Of a DNA stretch of 64,000 nt, positions 9,725 through 19,768 are shown one piece after another. The stretch is from Mesostigma viride. Taxonomy: Eukaryota; Streptophyta; Mesostigmatophyceae; Mesostigmatales; Mesostigmataceae. The notes below the pieces were generated by a model. It was not told where the DNA came from. It saw only the letters and a program-made list of their open reading frames with translations, and did no database searches. The position numbers and the translations under genes are program-made. The stretch spans positions 560,001-624,000 of the forward strand of contig RPFO01000167.1 in assembly GCA_009746045.1 (NCBI GenBank). The letters are read 5' to 3'. Each line of letters opens with the position of its first letter. The first letter of the stretch is position 1.

Positions 9725-9823
9725 GCCTTTGTCGAAAATGCGTAGAAAACAAATTCCTTGCGCACGTCACCGGTCTTGTGCATAGTGGGCGCCGCCCGGA
9801 TGACATAGCTCGCGTCCGTGACA
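9725..9823 (-). repeat. 5' LTR of Gypsy-A, outer end
   Basis: Matches 1-99. After 9823 the sequence is Gypsy-B coding sequence (minus strand, reading ...QPEEW), so 9823/9824 is the insertion edge. Confidence 0.8.
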
Positions 9824-9824
9824 G

Positions 9825-10986
9825 CCATTCCTCCGGCTGGACACCCACGAACAGGCGCCCTTCCTGGAACTTGCAAGGGAAGGCGCCCATCTGCTGGGGA
9901 TGTGCCCTGATGGCCTCGAGCGCCGCTTCTTCCGTGACCGTGAAACGACTGATCATCGTCTCTAGGTCCGACGTAACTGTGAACGCGTCCTCGGCCGAGT
10001 CCTCCGCATCCGTCCTCGCCTGGTTGACGAATTCTGAGAAGACTGTAGGGGGGCCGAGCGGCTGAAGCTGAAAAATTCCCTGGGGCGGCACCACATGACT
10101 GAGGGGCACGCGCGTATGCGACCCCTCCCCCTCCCCGGGGGAGGCCGCGTCCTCGTGGGCGCTCTGCTGAGCCGGCTCATCCATGAGGGGTGACAAGTCA
10201 TCCATGGTGGTGTGCCCGAGATGAAACAGGTGGCGGGCCCGGGGGGACCGTGGCTCCACGCCATAGGCGGTCCCCGGGGCGGCCACTGGTACGCAGGTGG
10301 TATGAAGCACGTCCATGTCCTCGTAGAACCAATAGTCCGCCCGTCGCGAGAGGGCGTCGGGCACCACGTTGTCCGCACCCTTGACATATTGGATCTTGAA
10401 CGGCGCAAACTGCGACAAGTACTCCATCCACCGCGCTTGGCGGGGCGTCAGATTGGGCTGCACCAGGAGGTGGGTGAGCGGCCGGTGGTCAGTGTGGATC
10501 ACCAGGCGGTGGGGGTCGAGATCCCCCTGCTCACTAATGGCCACCGAAAACTGGGCTCCCAAAAGATGATGACGCCACGTGTGGCAGCTGTAAACGACTG
10601 CCAGGAGTTCCTGTTGATGCACTGGATAGTTCCGCTCCGCCGGAATCATCGTGCGTGAGATGTACTCAATGGGCTGAAGGCCCTTGCCTTGATCCTGCAG
10701 GAGAACGCCCCCGATGGCCACCTTGCTGGCGTCGGTAGCCACGGCGAAGGGAAGGGACGGGTCCGGCAGGACGAGGACCGGCGCTGTGGTGAGGTGCCTC
10801 GAAGGCCTGCTGGCACTGCTCAGCCCAAAGGAACTGGGTACCCTTCTTGAGAAGAGCGTTGATCGGGGCGGCGATGGTGGCAAACCTCGGGATGAACCGC
10901 CGGTAGTAGGATGCCAACCCCAGGAAACTGCGCACGTCCCCCTTCACGTCCGTGGGGACCGGCCATTGCTGTACGGCCTCGATCTT
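9825..10986 (-). pseudogene. Gypsy-B pol, RT thumb, RNase H and connection (fragment)
   Basis: From 10986 downward the frame reads KIEAVQQWPVP ... SYYRRFIPRFATIAAPI, the RT thumb of Gypsy elements. It then shifts frame near 10810 into an RNase H domain (VATDASKVAIGG, HQQELLAVVY, TDHRPLTHL, DALSRR). A variable linker follows, ending at QPEE where Gypsy-A begins. The corresponding region of Gypsy-C can be followed residue by residue. The frame shift and missing integrase make this a non-functional fragment. Confidence 0.88.
10982..10986. repeat. Target site duplication of Gypsy-C, left copy
   Basis: ATCTT here and at 20510-20514. Removing Gypsy-C and one copy restores the Gypsy-B RT reading GEKIEA, so this is a true 5-bp duplication. 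Confidence 0.92.
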
Positions 10987-11725
10987 TGTTGCACGGATGC
11001 AACATGCCGTTTGTGGTAAATATAAATTATCCGTCCCGGTCGATCGGCGCCGACCGTAATCCGGCGCCAGTGCCGAGGCCATAGTATTGTTTACAGCCGA
11101 GGCAATCCGTGTGGAAGTAAGTGCATAGAAGTTTTGCTGACGAACTTGGCCTTTGCGCCGTAGGCAGACCTAGCGTCTGAACGGGAGTTACGGGACAGCC
11201 AAGTGGCACTGCACATGCGTTATGATGGTTCCTACGGACATTTGGATATTTTTCAGGAGAGGCCTCTAGCCGTACTGGTCTTTAATGTGTTCTAGACGGT
11301 TCGAGAAGCCCGTCCCCGCGGACCTCACGTCATGCCTGGTTGGCAGCGCCAGGCGCAGCCACCAACGGGGACGAAGGGACAAAATAGGAAGGCACGAGCT
11401 ATGCCAGCAATCCGGACCTTGTATCGTAATTTACCACGTTGCTCTACAGATTATTTACCATCGCTTAATCCTGGAGTGTAAATCTCCTGTGGGCTCGAGT
11501 GCGAATCCCTCGCCTACTGGGTGTAAGTCTTCCCGCATTGAGTGTTTTAATCTGTGTGGTAACATTGTAATATACGAAACCGGTTTTCCGGGTTTGAGCT
11601 TATTCGTATTGTGTGACAAGTATTCTTAAGCCACCATCGTGCGCTGTGACGCATAGGAAGTCAAAGGTCTTTCGCATTCATTCTCAATCATTAAGGCGCT
11701 ATTCTAAATAGCCATACGTGTTAAA
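10987..11725 (+). repeat. 5' LTR of Gypsy-C
   Basis: 739 bp, starting TGTTGCACGGATGCAAC (a small palindrome, arms GTTGCA/TGCAAC) and ending CGTGTTAAA. It matches 19769-20509 almost completely. The end is not the usual CA, but the target duplication fixes the boundary. Confidence 0.93.
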
Positions 11726-11726
11726 C

Positions 11727-11744
11727 TGGACTCGGAGGAAACTT
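11727..11744 (+). promoter_or_regulatory. Probable tRNA primer binding site of Gypsy-C
   Basis: TGGACTCGGAGGAAAC begins one base after the 5' LTR. TGG at this spot pairs with the CCA end of a tRNA. I cannot say which tRNA. Confidence 0.55.
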
Positions 11745-12401
11745 TCCTAGTGGCCTCTATCCCGTCCCGTTTTTCTGTAATCTGATCCGGATCAGCAACG
11801 GAATTATATAAGGGCCGGAACCCTTACTAATTCCGCTTGCAGTAATTCATTGTGGGGGTCGGATCCCCACAATCCTATCTGTCCATACCCGTTACCCATA
11901 TTGCGGTTCTTGCATGCCCCAACCTGGCCTTGTCCGGTTGACCTAAGGGATTCGTCCGGAAACGAATCTCCTTATATTGCGTGCTTTATAAGGAAACGCT
12001 TTGTGGGTTGCGATTTCACGCATTATTTGGCGTCTTGGATATTGCCTCACACCCTATATCTGGGATATATACTGTCAGCTCCGGCAAGCTGCATGAATAT
12101 CTCACGTCCCTTGATTGACGTATTTTGGTGCTTGGTCCCCGTGACCCGGTTCGCGTGACAGTGCCCGAGAGGACGCTTCCACGGATCTATTCCAGCACCG
12201 GTCGTTCAAGGGACTGCGCTTCCAGCGGATCCACATGGACAACCAGGTACATTGTAGGCTAACAAGGAACATGCCCTACCCCCTTGTTAGAGCATTGTGT
12301 AACCTGTTTGGAAGCTGTGGGTGTGTGTGAGGATTGTTATTAATTTATCACCCTGCCAAGACTAAAGGCACATTGTTTCACACTGTACCAGCCACCACGC
12401 G
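11745..12401 (+). other. 5' leader of Gypsy-C
   Basis: About 650 bp between primer binding site and gag. Short open frames only; no protein motif seen. It probably holds packaging and transcript-leader functions. Confidence 0.5.
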
Positions 12402-14276
12402 ATGGCTGACGGTATTGAGCGAGGGCGACGAGAGGCCCATCGCTTCTCTCCTGCCCCTTCCCTCGTGGCAGCACTCGAGGCGGCAGAGAGAGCTACCCAA
12501 AATCACTCACGCCCGAGTAGTGAGCGTGGCTCTAGGGGGTCATCCCCAGCACAAACCCCACGTTTGGGAGGGAATTCCTCGGCGGCTGCCGGTGCACCAC
12601 CTGATAGCCCTGTAGTGAATCCCCTTAATGGACCACCTAGTGGAACATCCATCGCGGGATTGTCGGCGGGTCCGGCCCTTGGTGTAGGAGCCGGCGCGGG
12701 GGCGCAGGGGAATAATGTTACCCTGCACTACGGTAGGAGTGGGGCCCTGCCTACGGTGCTGCCGCAACCTACATTGGCCACTTGGCCCAGCAGCGCCCCG
12801 GCGCCACCCTTGTATGATAGCCGATCGCGGTCTCGCCGCGCTGCGAATCGGGCGTCCTATCATGCGCCTGGACCCCTTGGGGCTAGCCCCTTCGGCCATG
12901 CCTCGCCAAATATGGCTGGGCAGGGCCAGGGCACCGCACGGACCGGTCGGTCTTCCTTCGGGGTCGCAGGGGAGGCGATTCCCCTCCCCAACTCAGCATA
13001 CGACCGCCTGGCTCCGGGTGACCCACGAGCGCAGCACCCAGCGGCCACCGCCGCCCATCATTATGCAAGCCGCGCCCACTACCCACATGGGTATGAGCAC
13101 CCGGGTGAGGATGAGTGCAGCCCCCCGGCAGGTTACCCGCGTGGGCACACCTCGCAAGGTGTGGCCAGGCCCGGGAGACCCGCGAGTATCATGGGCCATC
13201 ATGACGATGATACTCACAATGCAGGGCGACTACCACCGTTGCCCAAGCTGTCGGATATTCCCAAGTTTAAACCCGACTGCTCGTACCAAGAGTTTGAGGC
13301 TTGGGAGATTGCAGTGTCTCAGAAGATCGACATCTGGGAGACATACAATCGCAAGCTCTTGGACGAGGATATCAAGGTCAAGCTGGTGTCCAGCGAGGCA
13401 CTGGCTCCCGATGTGAGACAAGCTCTCCATTGCGAAAGCGCCCTGGCCAATGGCTTCCCCAGCAGCTTGGCTGAATTATTTCGGCGAGCACGGGCCAAGT
13501 ACCTGCCACCCGACCAAGACAAGCTGGACCGGGAGGCTTTTGGGGCGTTCAAGCAGGGGAACCTGAGCTATCGGGAATATATGACCAAGTTCGAGCTTCT
13601 AGCTGGGCGGGTTGATGACCTGATGGGCCCAGAAGCCTTGGCAAGGTTCTATGAGGGCTTGCAACCCGAATTCCGGGATGAGGTGAAGCGGAAATTCGCC
13701 CACCTCTCCTGGGCTCAATGGAACCTGCAGGACATCAAGACCTACCTAGCGGAGATAGCTCCCTTGGTGCAGCGGACCCCAAAACCCCGCGTGAATGCAC
13801 TGGAACTCAATGAGCTGGGATTCGCCCCCGTGTGGGTGGATGAGCTACAGTGCGAGGTCCTGGACATTAATGCCTTGGACACTTCCCGGATTCAGTGCTA
13901 CCACTGCAACCGCGTGGGGCACATCAAACGTGAGTGCCCTGATCTCCCTCCGCTGGACCAGGCCCCGCCTGTGCAACGCAACAACTTCCAAGCGGCCTCC
14001 CCGCAAATGGCCTCGAGGCCACCACCGGCGCGAAATATGCGCACAGCTCCCAGTGCGGGTGAGCGTGCCCGACGCTTGCAACAAGCGCGCCAACAGCCCC
14101 GGCTGTACCAACAACCCAAGGCGCCCCCAAGCGCCTACCAGCAAGCTGGGCATGCCCTCAACCAACTGGATGCCGCAGACGCGGCCGAGCCTGATGATGG
14201 CTCTTCCGCGGCCGCATCCGGCCACCTGCGAGGCACACCGGTGGACGAGGGGCCTGCAGGAGAGGCGTTGGACTGA
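12402..14276 (+). CDS. Gypsy-C Gag with zinc knuckle
   Basis: A 624-residue structural protein that packages the element RNA. ATG at 12402. The first 270 residues are low in complexity (Gly, Pro, Ser, Ala). About 285-460 is a retrotransposon Gag domain (PKFKPDCSYQEFEAWEIAV ... LSYREYMTKFELLAGRVDD ... FYEGLQPEFRDEV). A CCHC knuckle, CYHCNRVGHIKREC, starts near residue 499. The tail is Gln/Pro/Ala-rich. The pol frame is open across the gag stop in the -1 frame, so pol could be made by frameshifting. Confidence 0.93.
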   Translation: MADGIERGRREAHRFSPAPSLVAALEAAERATQNHSRPSSERGSRGSSPAQTPRLGGNSSAAAGAPPDSPVVNPLNGPPSGTSIAGLSAGPALGVGAGAGAQGNNVTLHYGRSGALPTVLPQPTLATWPSSAPAPPLYDSRSRSRRAANRASYHAPGPLGASPFGHASPNMAGQGQGTARTGRSSFGVAGEAIPLPNSAYDRLAPGDPRAQHPAATAAHHYASRAHYPHGYEHPGEDECSPPAGYPRGHTSQGVARPGRPASIMGHHDDDTHNAGRLPPLPKLSDIPKFKPDCSYQEFEAWEIAVSQKIDIWETYNRKLLDEDIKVKLVSSEALAPDVRQALHCESALANGFPSSLAELFRRARAKYLPPDQDKLDREAFGAFKQGNLSYREYMTKFELLAGRVDDLMGPEALARFYEGLQPEFRDEVKRKFAHLSWAQWNLQDIKTYLAEIAPLVQRTPKPRVNALELNELGFAPVWVDELQCEVLDINALDTSRIQCYHCNRVGHIKRECPDLPPLDQAPPVQRNNFQAASPQMASRPPPARNMRTAPSAGERARRLQQARQQPRLYQQPKAPPSAYQQAGHALNQLDAADAAEPDDGSSAAASGHLRGTPVDEGPAGEALD

Positions 14277-14335
14277 GAGGCCGGGAGGGCACTCCGGGCG
14301 ACACCTTACCCGGCCATGAACAAGTCGCCCACGTT

Positions 14336-17104
14336 TTGTTACCATGTAATGTGGTGACAGAGACCCAGGAATGGCAAGCGGAGCCTAGCGAAGGCCCGCG
14401 GCAACTACTCCTCTTCACTGGAAGCCTACCAGACCCCCAGGGCTCTGGGCGTTGTTTGGAGGGCATCAAGGTCCTCATTGACAGTGGTGCGGCTACCACC
14501 TTCGTCAGTGAGGCCATAGTGCAGCGCCTGGGAGTAACCCCGACTCCCCATACCATTGCTCGGCGCGTGCGATACTCGGATGGCTACACTCAGCCATCCC
14601 CGGGCTATGCGGACTTGGCCCCTATCGTACAAGGCACCAGCGTGCCCATTCGCGCCACGGTCATTCCCTTACAAGCGGCTGATATCATCCTAGGGATTGA
14701 CTGGCTGCACATATCCAAGGTGACCGTCTCTTTTGGTACCATGGTTACCCACTTCCCAGATGGGTCATTCTGGTTACCTGAGCGGCAGTATGCGGCCAAC
14801 GGCATGACCATCACCGATGACACGCCTGCCCTCAAGAGTGACCGTCGTCGCCTTGCGGACATTCTCATGTCCAAAAGGGAGTTCAAGCGGATGATGAGAG
14901 CCCGACAGCCTCCTCCCGTTTACTCCATTCGTCTGGACGCCCTTGCCCACGCGCGCGGGCCCAGCGCCCAGCATGCCCAGGCTGGAGTTTCGTTAAACTC
15001 GCTTGGCATGGACTTGTCGGAAGACGAGGTGAAACGACTCAACGCAGTGCTCGATCAGTATTCAGCCGTGTTTGAGGAGAAAACACCTACGTTTCCCCCG
15101 GCCAGACCGGTGCTCCACCGCATTCATTTGCAGGAGGGGCACCCACCTACCACCTCACCCATTTTTCGCATGGGGCCCGTGGAGTTGGCAGAGCTCAAGA
15201 AGATCTTGGTCGGCTTGTTGGAGGCCGGCTTGATCGAGCCCAGCAATAGCCCTTACAGCGCGGGCGTGTTGCTGGTGCCCAAACCCAATGGGAAGTGGCG
15301 TCTGGTTACGGATTATCGCAAACTCAATGCGATCACCGTGAAGTCCAAGTATCCCCTCCCCCGCATCGATGATATATTTAATAAGGTGGAGGGCGCAAAG
15401 TACTTTACGGTGCTCGATTGTGCAGACGGTTTTTGGCAACTTCGGATCGCCCCCGAAGATTGCCATAAAACAGCCTTTGCCACGCCTTTTGGCCATTACC
15501 AATTCCGCGTGGCGGCCATGGGCTTGTGTAACAGCCCTGCCTCTTTTCAGATGCTCATGAACCACCTCTTTAGGTCGGTGATGGGCACTAGTCGGCTGCC
15601 CCAGGTCTCGGCAGACCTGCGCGACCCGACTATCCCGTGGGACCCGGGGACGCAGCCGTACAAACGCACCTGCGTGGCCATCTACTTGGATGACATCCTC
15701 ATTTTCTCTCGCACGTTCGAGGAGCACTTGGAGGATGTTGCCGCGGTTCTGCAGATCATGGCGGATAATAAACTGTCCGCCCGCCGCAGCAAGGTAGAAT
15801 CAGGCCGCAGCGTCCCCTTTCTAGGCCACATTCTCTCGGACAAGGGCGTGTCCACGGACCCCGATAAGGTCGCCGCCGTCCAACAGTGGCCTGTTCCCGC
15901 GAATGTTCGCGCCTTGCGCAGCTTCTTGGGCTTGGTATCGTATTATCGCCGCTTCATCCCGCGTTTCGCGACCATTGCGGCCCCGCTTACTCACCTCCTC
16001 AAGAAGGACGTACCGTGGGAATGGTCAGGCCTGTGTCAACAGGCCTTTGACCTGCTGAAGGCCAGGCTCGCCACTGCGCCTGTCCTCATCCTTCCGGATC
16101 CCACCAAGCCATTCGTGGTCAATAGCGATTCTAGCAAGGTTGCTATTGGCGGTGTGCTGCTCCAAGACCATGGTCTCGGTCTCCAACCGGTCGAGTATAT
16201 CTCCCGGACGATGATCCCGGCCGAAAGAAATTACCCGGTCCATCAGCAAGAGTTGTTGGCCGTGGTGTACTGTTGCCATACTTGGCGGCACCATCTTCTG
16301 GGTGCTCAGTTCAACGTGGCCATGGCCGAACCCGACCCTGCGGACCCGTACCGCTTGATCATCCAGACCGACCATCGGCCCCTCACGCACTTGTTGACGC
16401 AGCCCACGCTTACGCCACGCCAAGCCCGTTGGCTTGAATATTTGGCACAGTTCGGTCCGTTCAAGATCGAATATGTCAAGGGCCTTGACAACACGGTCCC
16501 TGACGCCCTGTCGCGTCGCCCCGACTATTGGTTTTATGAGGATCTTGACGTTTTGGCCACGACGTTGATCCCCTCCCATGGTCCCGTCGCCCCCTTTGGC
16601 GACCGCTTGAGCGACCCGATGAGCCCCTTCCTCTTCTGTGGCGCCACAACCGCGGAGGTTGACACTGTTGACCATTCCGTGCGCCTCGCCGGCAGCACCC
16701 CTGCACGTGAGGGCACGTGCGCAGCCGCAGGGGGGGAAGGACTTCGGCCCCGTACAGCCATGTGGTGCCGGCGACAGGAGTTTACCCTCCAATGCAGCCC
16801 TTGGAGAGGCATTCACGTTGGCAAATACTGCAACAACGGTCGTCATCAGCTCGGACCTAGAGCGCCTCATCTCGCGCTTCACGTCACTGAGGACAAGGCA
16901 AATGAAGCCATAGCTGCCCGCCCTCAGAGCATGGACGGCTACCCAGCCAAGTTTCAAAACGGGTTCCTTTACGTGAATGTCAGTGGCCAGGCGGCCCGTC
17001 AAGACTCATGGCGCTTGTATGTCCCCCAAATATGCCGCGCGAGGTATTATTTGAGTTACATGACTCCGTCTTGGGGGGACACCAAGGCCAGGACAGGCTG
17101 TTAG
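14336..17104 (+). CDS. Gypsy-C pol: protease, RT, RNase H
   Basis: The frame is open upstream of the TTG at 14336 and across the gag stop. Retropepsin: LIDSGAATTFVS with Asp near residue 49 and IILGIDWL. RT: FRMGPVELAELKK, LVTDYRKLNAITVK, YLDDILIFS at about 450. RNase H: VNSDSSKVAIGG, HQQELLAVVY, TDHRPLTHL, DALSRR. After about 16600 the reading leaves the conserved frame; the expected linker (VVISSDLERLISRF) is found in another frame near 16810-16890, then this frame returns (MDGYPAKFQNGF). It ends at 17104, past the start of the integrase frame. Two indels, or one compensated region, explain this. Confidence 0.9.
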   Translation: MLPCNVVTETQEWQAEPSEGPRQLLLFTGSLPDPQGSGRCLEGIKVLIDSGAATTFVSEAIVQRLGVTPTPHTIARRVRYSDGYTQPSPGYADLAPIVQGTSVPIRATVIPLQAADIILGIDWLHISKVTVSFGTMVTHFPDGSFWLPERQYAANGMTITDDTPALKSDRRRLADILMSKREFKRMMRARQPPPVYSIRLDALAHARGPSAQHAQAGVSLNSLGMDLSEDEVKRLNAVLDQYSAVFEEKTPTFPPARPVLHRIHLQEGHPPTTSPIFRMGPVELAELKKILVGLLEAGLIEPSNSPYSAGVLLVPKPNGKWRLVTDYRKLNAITVKSKYPLPRIDDIFNKVEGAKYFTVLDCADGFWQLRIAPEDCHKTAFATPFGHYQFRVAAMGLCNSPASFQMLMNHLFRSVMGTSRLPQVSADLRDPTIPWDPGTQPYKRTCVAIYLDDILIFSRTFEEHLEDVAAVLQIMADNKLSARRSKVESGRSVPFLGHILSDKGVSTDPDKVAAVQQWPVPANVRALRSFLGLVSYYRRFIPRFATIAAPLTHLLKKDVPWEWSGLCQQAFDLLKARLATAPVLILPDPTKPFVVNSDSSKVAIGGVLLQDHGLGLQPVEYISRTMIPAERNYPVHQQELLAVVYCCHTWRHHLLGAQFNVAMAEPDPADPYRLIIQTDHRPLTHLLTQPTLTPRQARWLEYLAQFGPFKIEYVKGLDNTVPDALSRRPDYWFYEDLDVLATTLIPSHGPVAPFGDRLSDPMSPFLFCGATTAEVDTVDHSVRLAGSTPAREGTCAAAGGEGLRPRTAMWCRRQEFTLQCSPWRGIHVGKYCNNGRHQLGPRAPHLALHVTEDKANEAIAARPQSMDGYPAKFQNGFLYVNVSGQAARQDSWRLYVPQICRARYYLSYMTPSWGDTKARTGC

Positions 17105-17742
17105 CGAGGGCCCGGAGGTCCTACTATTGGCCTAAGATGGCTCGGGATGTGCGGGAGTATGTCAGTACCTGTGACAGCTGCCAGCACATGAAGCCACGGA
17201 ATACGGGCAAACAGGGCGTTCCAAAGGAAATTCCAGACCCCATGTTCCCTTGGGACTCGGTGATGATGGATTTCATTGGGCCCTTGCCAGAGACCAAGGC
17301 GGGCAATGCTCAGATCCTGGTAGTGGTGGACCGGCTCACGCGGAGATGCCATTTAATCCCCTGCAAGGCCACCCTGACGGCTGAAGAGTGTGCCCACTTG
17401 TTCCTAAACAATGTGTTCCGGCTCCATGGCATGCCCCGACAATTTATCACCGACAAGGACAAGCTGTTCACGTCGAAATTTTGGACCTCATTTTTTCAGG
17501 TCGTCGGGACTAAGTTGTCTATGGGTACGGCCTATCACAGTAGCTCTTCTCACATGGTGGAGAGAGTGAATCGGGTGGTGGAAGAGGCACTGCGGCACTA
17601 CCTGGATCGAGACGGGAGGAATTGGGACGAAGTGCTGGGATTCATTGAGTTTTCACTCAATAATGCCCCCATTCTGCCCACGGGTATACCCCGTTCTTTC
17701 TTGATACAGGCAGGCATCCCCTTACTCCCACCGATCTCTTGA
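17008..17742 (+). CDS. Gypsy-C integrase, catalytic part
   Basis: It continues pol in another frame; the switch falls near the CCCCC run at 17021-17025. An HHCC zinc region is seen (HDSVLGGHQGQDRL ... CDSCQHMKP). The DDE core has MMDFIGPL, FITDKDKLF and SSHMVERVNR. The third motif differs from the usual DGQTER, keeping the Glu-Arg. The frame is lost near 17670, again beside a C run, before GYTPFFL, which reads in the next frame. Role: insertion of element DNA into chromosomes. Confidence 0.88.
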   Translation: MALVCPPNMPREVLFELHDSVLGGHQGQDRLLARARRSYYWPKMARDVREYVSTCDSCQHMKPRNTGKQGVPKEIPDPMFPWDSVMMDFIGPLPETKAGNAQILVVVDRLTRRCHLIPCKATLTAEECAHLFLNNVFRLHGMPRQFITDKDKLFTSKFWTSFFQVVGTKLSMGTAYHSSSSHMVERVNRVVEEALRHYLDRDGRNWDEVLGFIEFSLNNAPILPTGIPRSFLIQAGIPLLPPIS

Positions 17743-18371
17743 CCGCCCCAGCCATCACCACGACAACGGAGCTACGCTCCACAGTCGCAGGGGCGCGGGA
17801 GCTGGTACAACGGATGGTGCAAGCTCATTCCAGCGCCATAAGTGGCCTACGTCAGGCGCGTGCCAAGTACATGGCGCGAGTCCAAAGTACCCTGGACAGG
17901 CGCACCCCTGCAATCGAAGCAGGTGACTTGGTTTTAATTGAGGGCCCCCACCAAGGCCGCTTCTCGCACAAGTTCGAGGACAGCCTGAAGGTCAAGCTCC
18001 GCCCCTTATTCCTTGGACCGTATCTGGTGGAGAAGGTGTTCAATGAGGTGATGGTGTCTGTCGCCATCCCGGACTCGTGGCAGCTGAAGTCCAATGTTTT
18101 CCACGTTGACCAGCTTAAGCTTTACCGCAAGAGCACCTTCCCAGGTCGTGTCATGGCACCCGCCCCCTTGGAGTTCAACCCCGAGACGGGCGAACCCGAG
18201 GATGAGGTGGAGGACATTGTAGCCCACCGCAATCGAGGCCGTCGCCGCGAGTACCTCCTTAAGTGGAAGTTCTCCCAAACAGAGCTAGAGCACTCATGGG
18301 TAGCTGAGGCTGGACTCACGGGCTGTGCACGCTTGCTACAGGAGTACAAAGCCCGGGCAGGGTTGGCATAA
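17739..18371 (+). CDS. Gypsy-C integrase C-terminus with chromodomain
   Basis: Its frame is open upstream of 17739 and there reads TPFFLDTGRHPLTPTDLL, completing the integrase. It continues through an SH3-like integrase C-terminal region (GDLVLIEGPH ... LGPYLVEKVFNE ... VFHVDQLKLYR). The end is a chromodomain: EVEDIVAHRNRGRRREYLLK followed by W, F and an HSW motif. Chromodomains bind methylated histone H3 and steer chromovirus insertion to chromatin. Stop TAA at 18369. Confidence 0.88.
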   Translation: MTAPAITTTTELRSTVAGARELVQRMVQAHSSAISGLRQARAKYMARVQSTLDRRTPAIEAGDLVLIEGPHQGRFSHKFEDSLKVKLRPLFLGPYLVEKVFNEVMVSVAIPDSWQLKSNVFHVDQLKLYRKSTFPGRVMAPAPLEFNPETGEPEDEVEDIVAHRNRGRRREYLLKWKFSQTELEHSWVAEAGLTGCARLLQEYKARAGLA

Positions 18372-18425
18372 TTCTGGCCCATCTCTTACCTTTTGCGTAA
18401 TGCTCCTTGCATGTGCATTGCCTTG

Positions 18426-19637
18426 ATGCAGGCCGCCCCGCCCCAGGAGTCCATGGGCGACATCGAGTTATTCGGTGCGGATACCGCCGGTGGTGGAAAT
18501 GCATCCCCTGCGGTGGCAGATGACAACAGTTCCTCTGCGGGCGACTCAGGGGTTGGTGAGCGCGGCGCGATGGGTCCAACCGCTCCCGGCAGCGCCCCCC
18601 TGCCGCGGACGGCAGCTGAGCCGGCTCAGGGGCAGGTTGCTGGTGCGTTGCCTGCGCTGGCGGGTGGAGCCCACGCTCCCAGCGCGGCCGCCGTGGCTAG
18701 TACCCCCCAGCTGGTCGAGCTTTTCCAGCAGCAGTCACATATGCTGCAAGAGATGTTGCGACAGCAGTCACTTTTGGTGCAACATCTCCTCGGAGCCCAG
18801 CAAGCCCCGGCATCGGTTACTCCCCGCCGCGACCACAGTGCCTCGGTCGACTCCGCGTCCGGCGTTTCACGACTGTAACCACGGTTCTACGGCGTACGCA
18901 GGCTGCCACCATTGCTCGCGTGCGTGTCATGTGCGCCGATGCTGGGCCTGCCCCCCAGGGTTTCGTGTGGGCCCGCGTGAGGGTGCGTCCCACCTTAGGC
19001 GTTCAGTTGGCGCAACGGACGGCATGTCCTTACTGGAGCTTGACGTCGACGTGCCGCTGGCGGTGCCGGTTGCGGAGCGCCGCCGCATCGTGGCCCCAAC
19101 CCACGTGATCGACGGGATCATGTACGATCTCGCGGGGGACACCCCGGGCGGCGCCCATGCAGGTGCTGCACATCCGCGGTTTCACGCGGATCAGCCGGTG
19201 GAGTTTTATCGGCACGTGCTCCCGCCAGAGATGTTCTCCGCCGTACAGTTCACGGACCCATGGGGCGCCCGGTCTGTCCTCGACCAGGCCATGGCATCCT
19301 TTGTCGGTACCCACCACTGCGGTATCGTTTGGACCGGAGGTTCGGTGTCCCTCACCCGACACACGTTCCTCGCCGCCTTCTTGAGCGTTTTCCACTGGAG
19401 GCGCTGCGGGATGTCAACCTGGCCAAACGCCATGATGCACGCGCCGGCGAGCGGCAACTCACCTTCCAGCACGCCTTAGTCCAGGCCAATGGCCTGCCTC
19501 TTCCCGAGCCGGCTGAGGCCGCGCCGGCTGAGCGTGTCCACCGGCGTCAACGCCCGGCCGCACCTCTGCGCGGGCATGGCCGTGGGGGCTCCGCTCGTGG
19601 GGGTCACCGCCCGAGCCCTTACCGCCCGGCGCCGTAA
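18426..19637 (+). pseudogene. Extra reading-frame region after pol in Gypsy-C
   Basis: About 400 codons lie between the chromodomain stop and the polypurine tract, long for a plain 3' UTR. The first part (ATG at 18426) has a Gly/Ala-rich stretch and a probable coiled coil, PQLVELFQQQSHMLQEMLRQ. Coding-like sequence then continues in the +1 frame (SLLELDVDVPLAVPVAERRR ... VIDGIMYDLAGD ... RHVLPPEMFSAVQF) and returns to the first frame near 19350 (LLERFPLEALRDVNLAKRHD) to a stop at 19635. I do not recognise the protein. It lacks an obvious signal peptide or membrane segment, so an envelope is not indicated; a coat-like or Gag-like role is possible. Confidence 0.5.
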
Positions 19638-19754
19638 ACCATCGCCAACGGACGGTGACAATTGGCACGATCGATGCGTGCCCTGGAAGGGAACAGTGAC
19701 CATGTATACAGTCATTTATAAGTCCCGGCTACAGGAGTAGCCGCCTCTTTTGTT

Positions 19755-19768
19755 GGGGGGGGGAGGTG
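19755..19768 (+). promoter_or_regulatory. Polypurine tract of Gypsy-C
   Basis: A run of G with a late A (ending GGAGGTG) directly before the 3' LTR start at 19769. It primes plus-strand DNA synthesis. Confidence 0.88.

Larger units (their letters stand above)
1..9823 (-). mobile_element. Gypsy-A: Ty3/Gypsy retrotransposon carrying a DNA methyltransferase and a PHD finger
   Basis: Reading on the minus strand, the order is coiled-coil Gag, second Gag with zinc knuckle, retropepsin, cytosine-C5 DNA methyltransferase, RT, RNase H, integrase, PHD finger. RT before integrase is the Ty3/Gypsy order. A direct repeat (1-99 and 9725-9823) marks the outer part of the two LTRs; both copies read TGTCACGG at their 5' end in element orientation. 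The left LTR runs out of the window, so full length and target duplication cannot be given. The right edge cuts into the Gypsy-B pol gene, so Gypsy-A is the younger of the two. Coding is spread over three overlapping frames, each step being -1. Confidence 0.88.

Noticed and set aside
18475-19479. A single 334-codon gene after Gypsy-C pol
   Set aside because: Its first half is antisense-like noise over a better frame; only the middle looks coding, so the region is better seen as one frame-shifted ORF.
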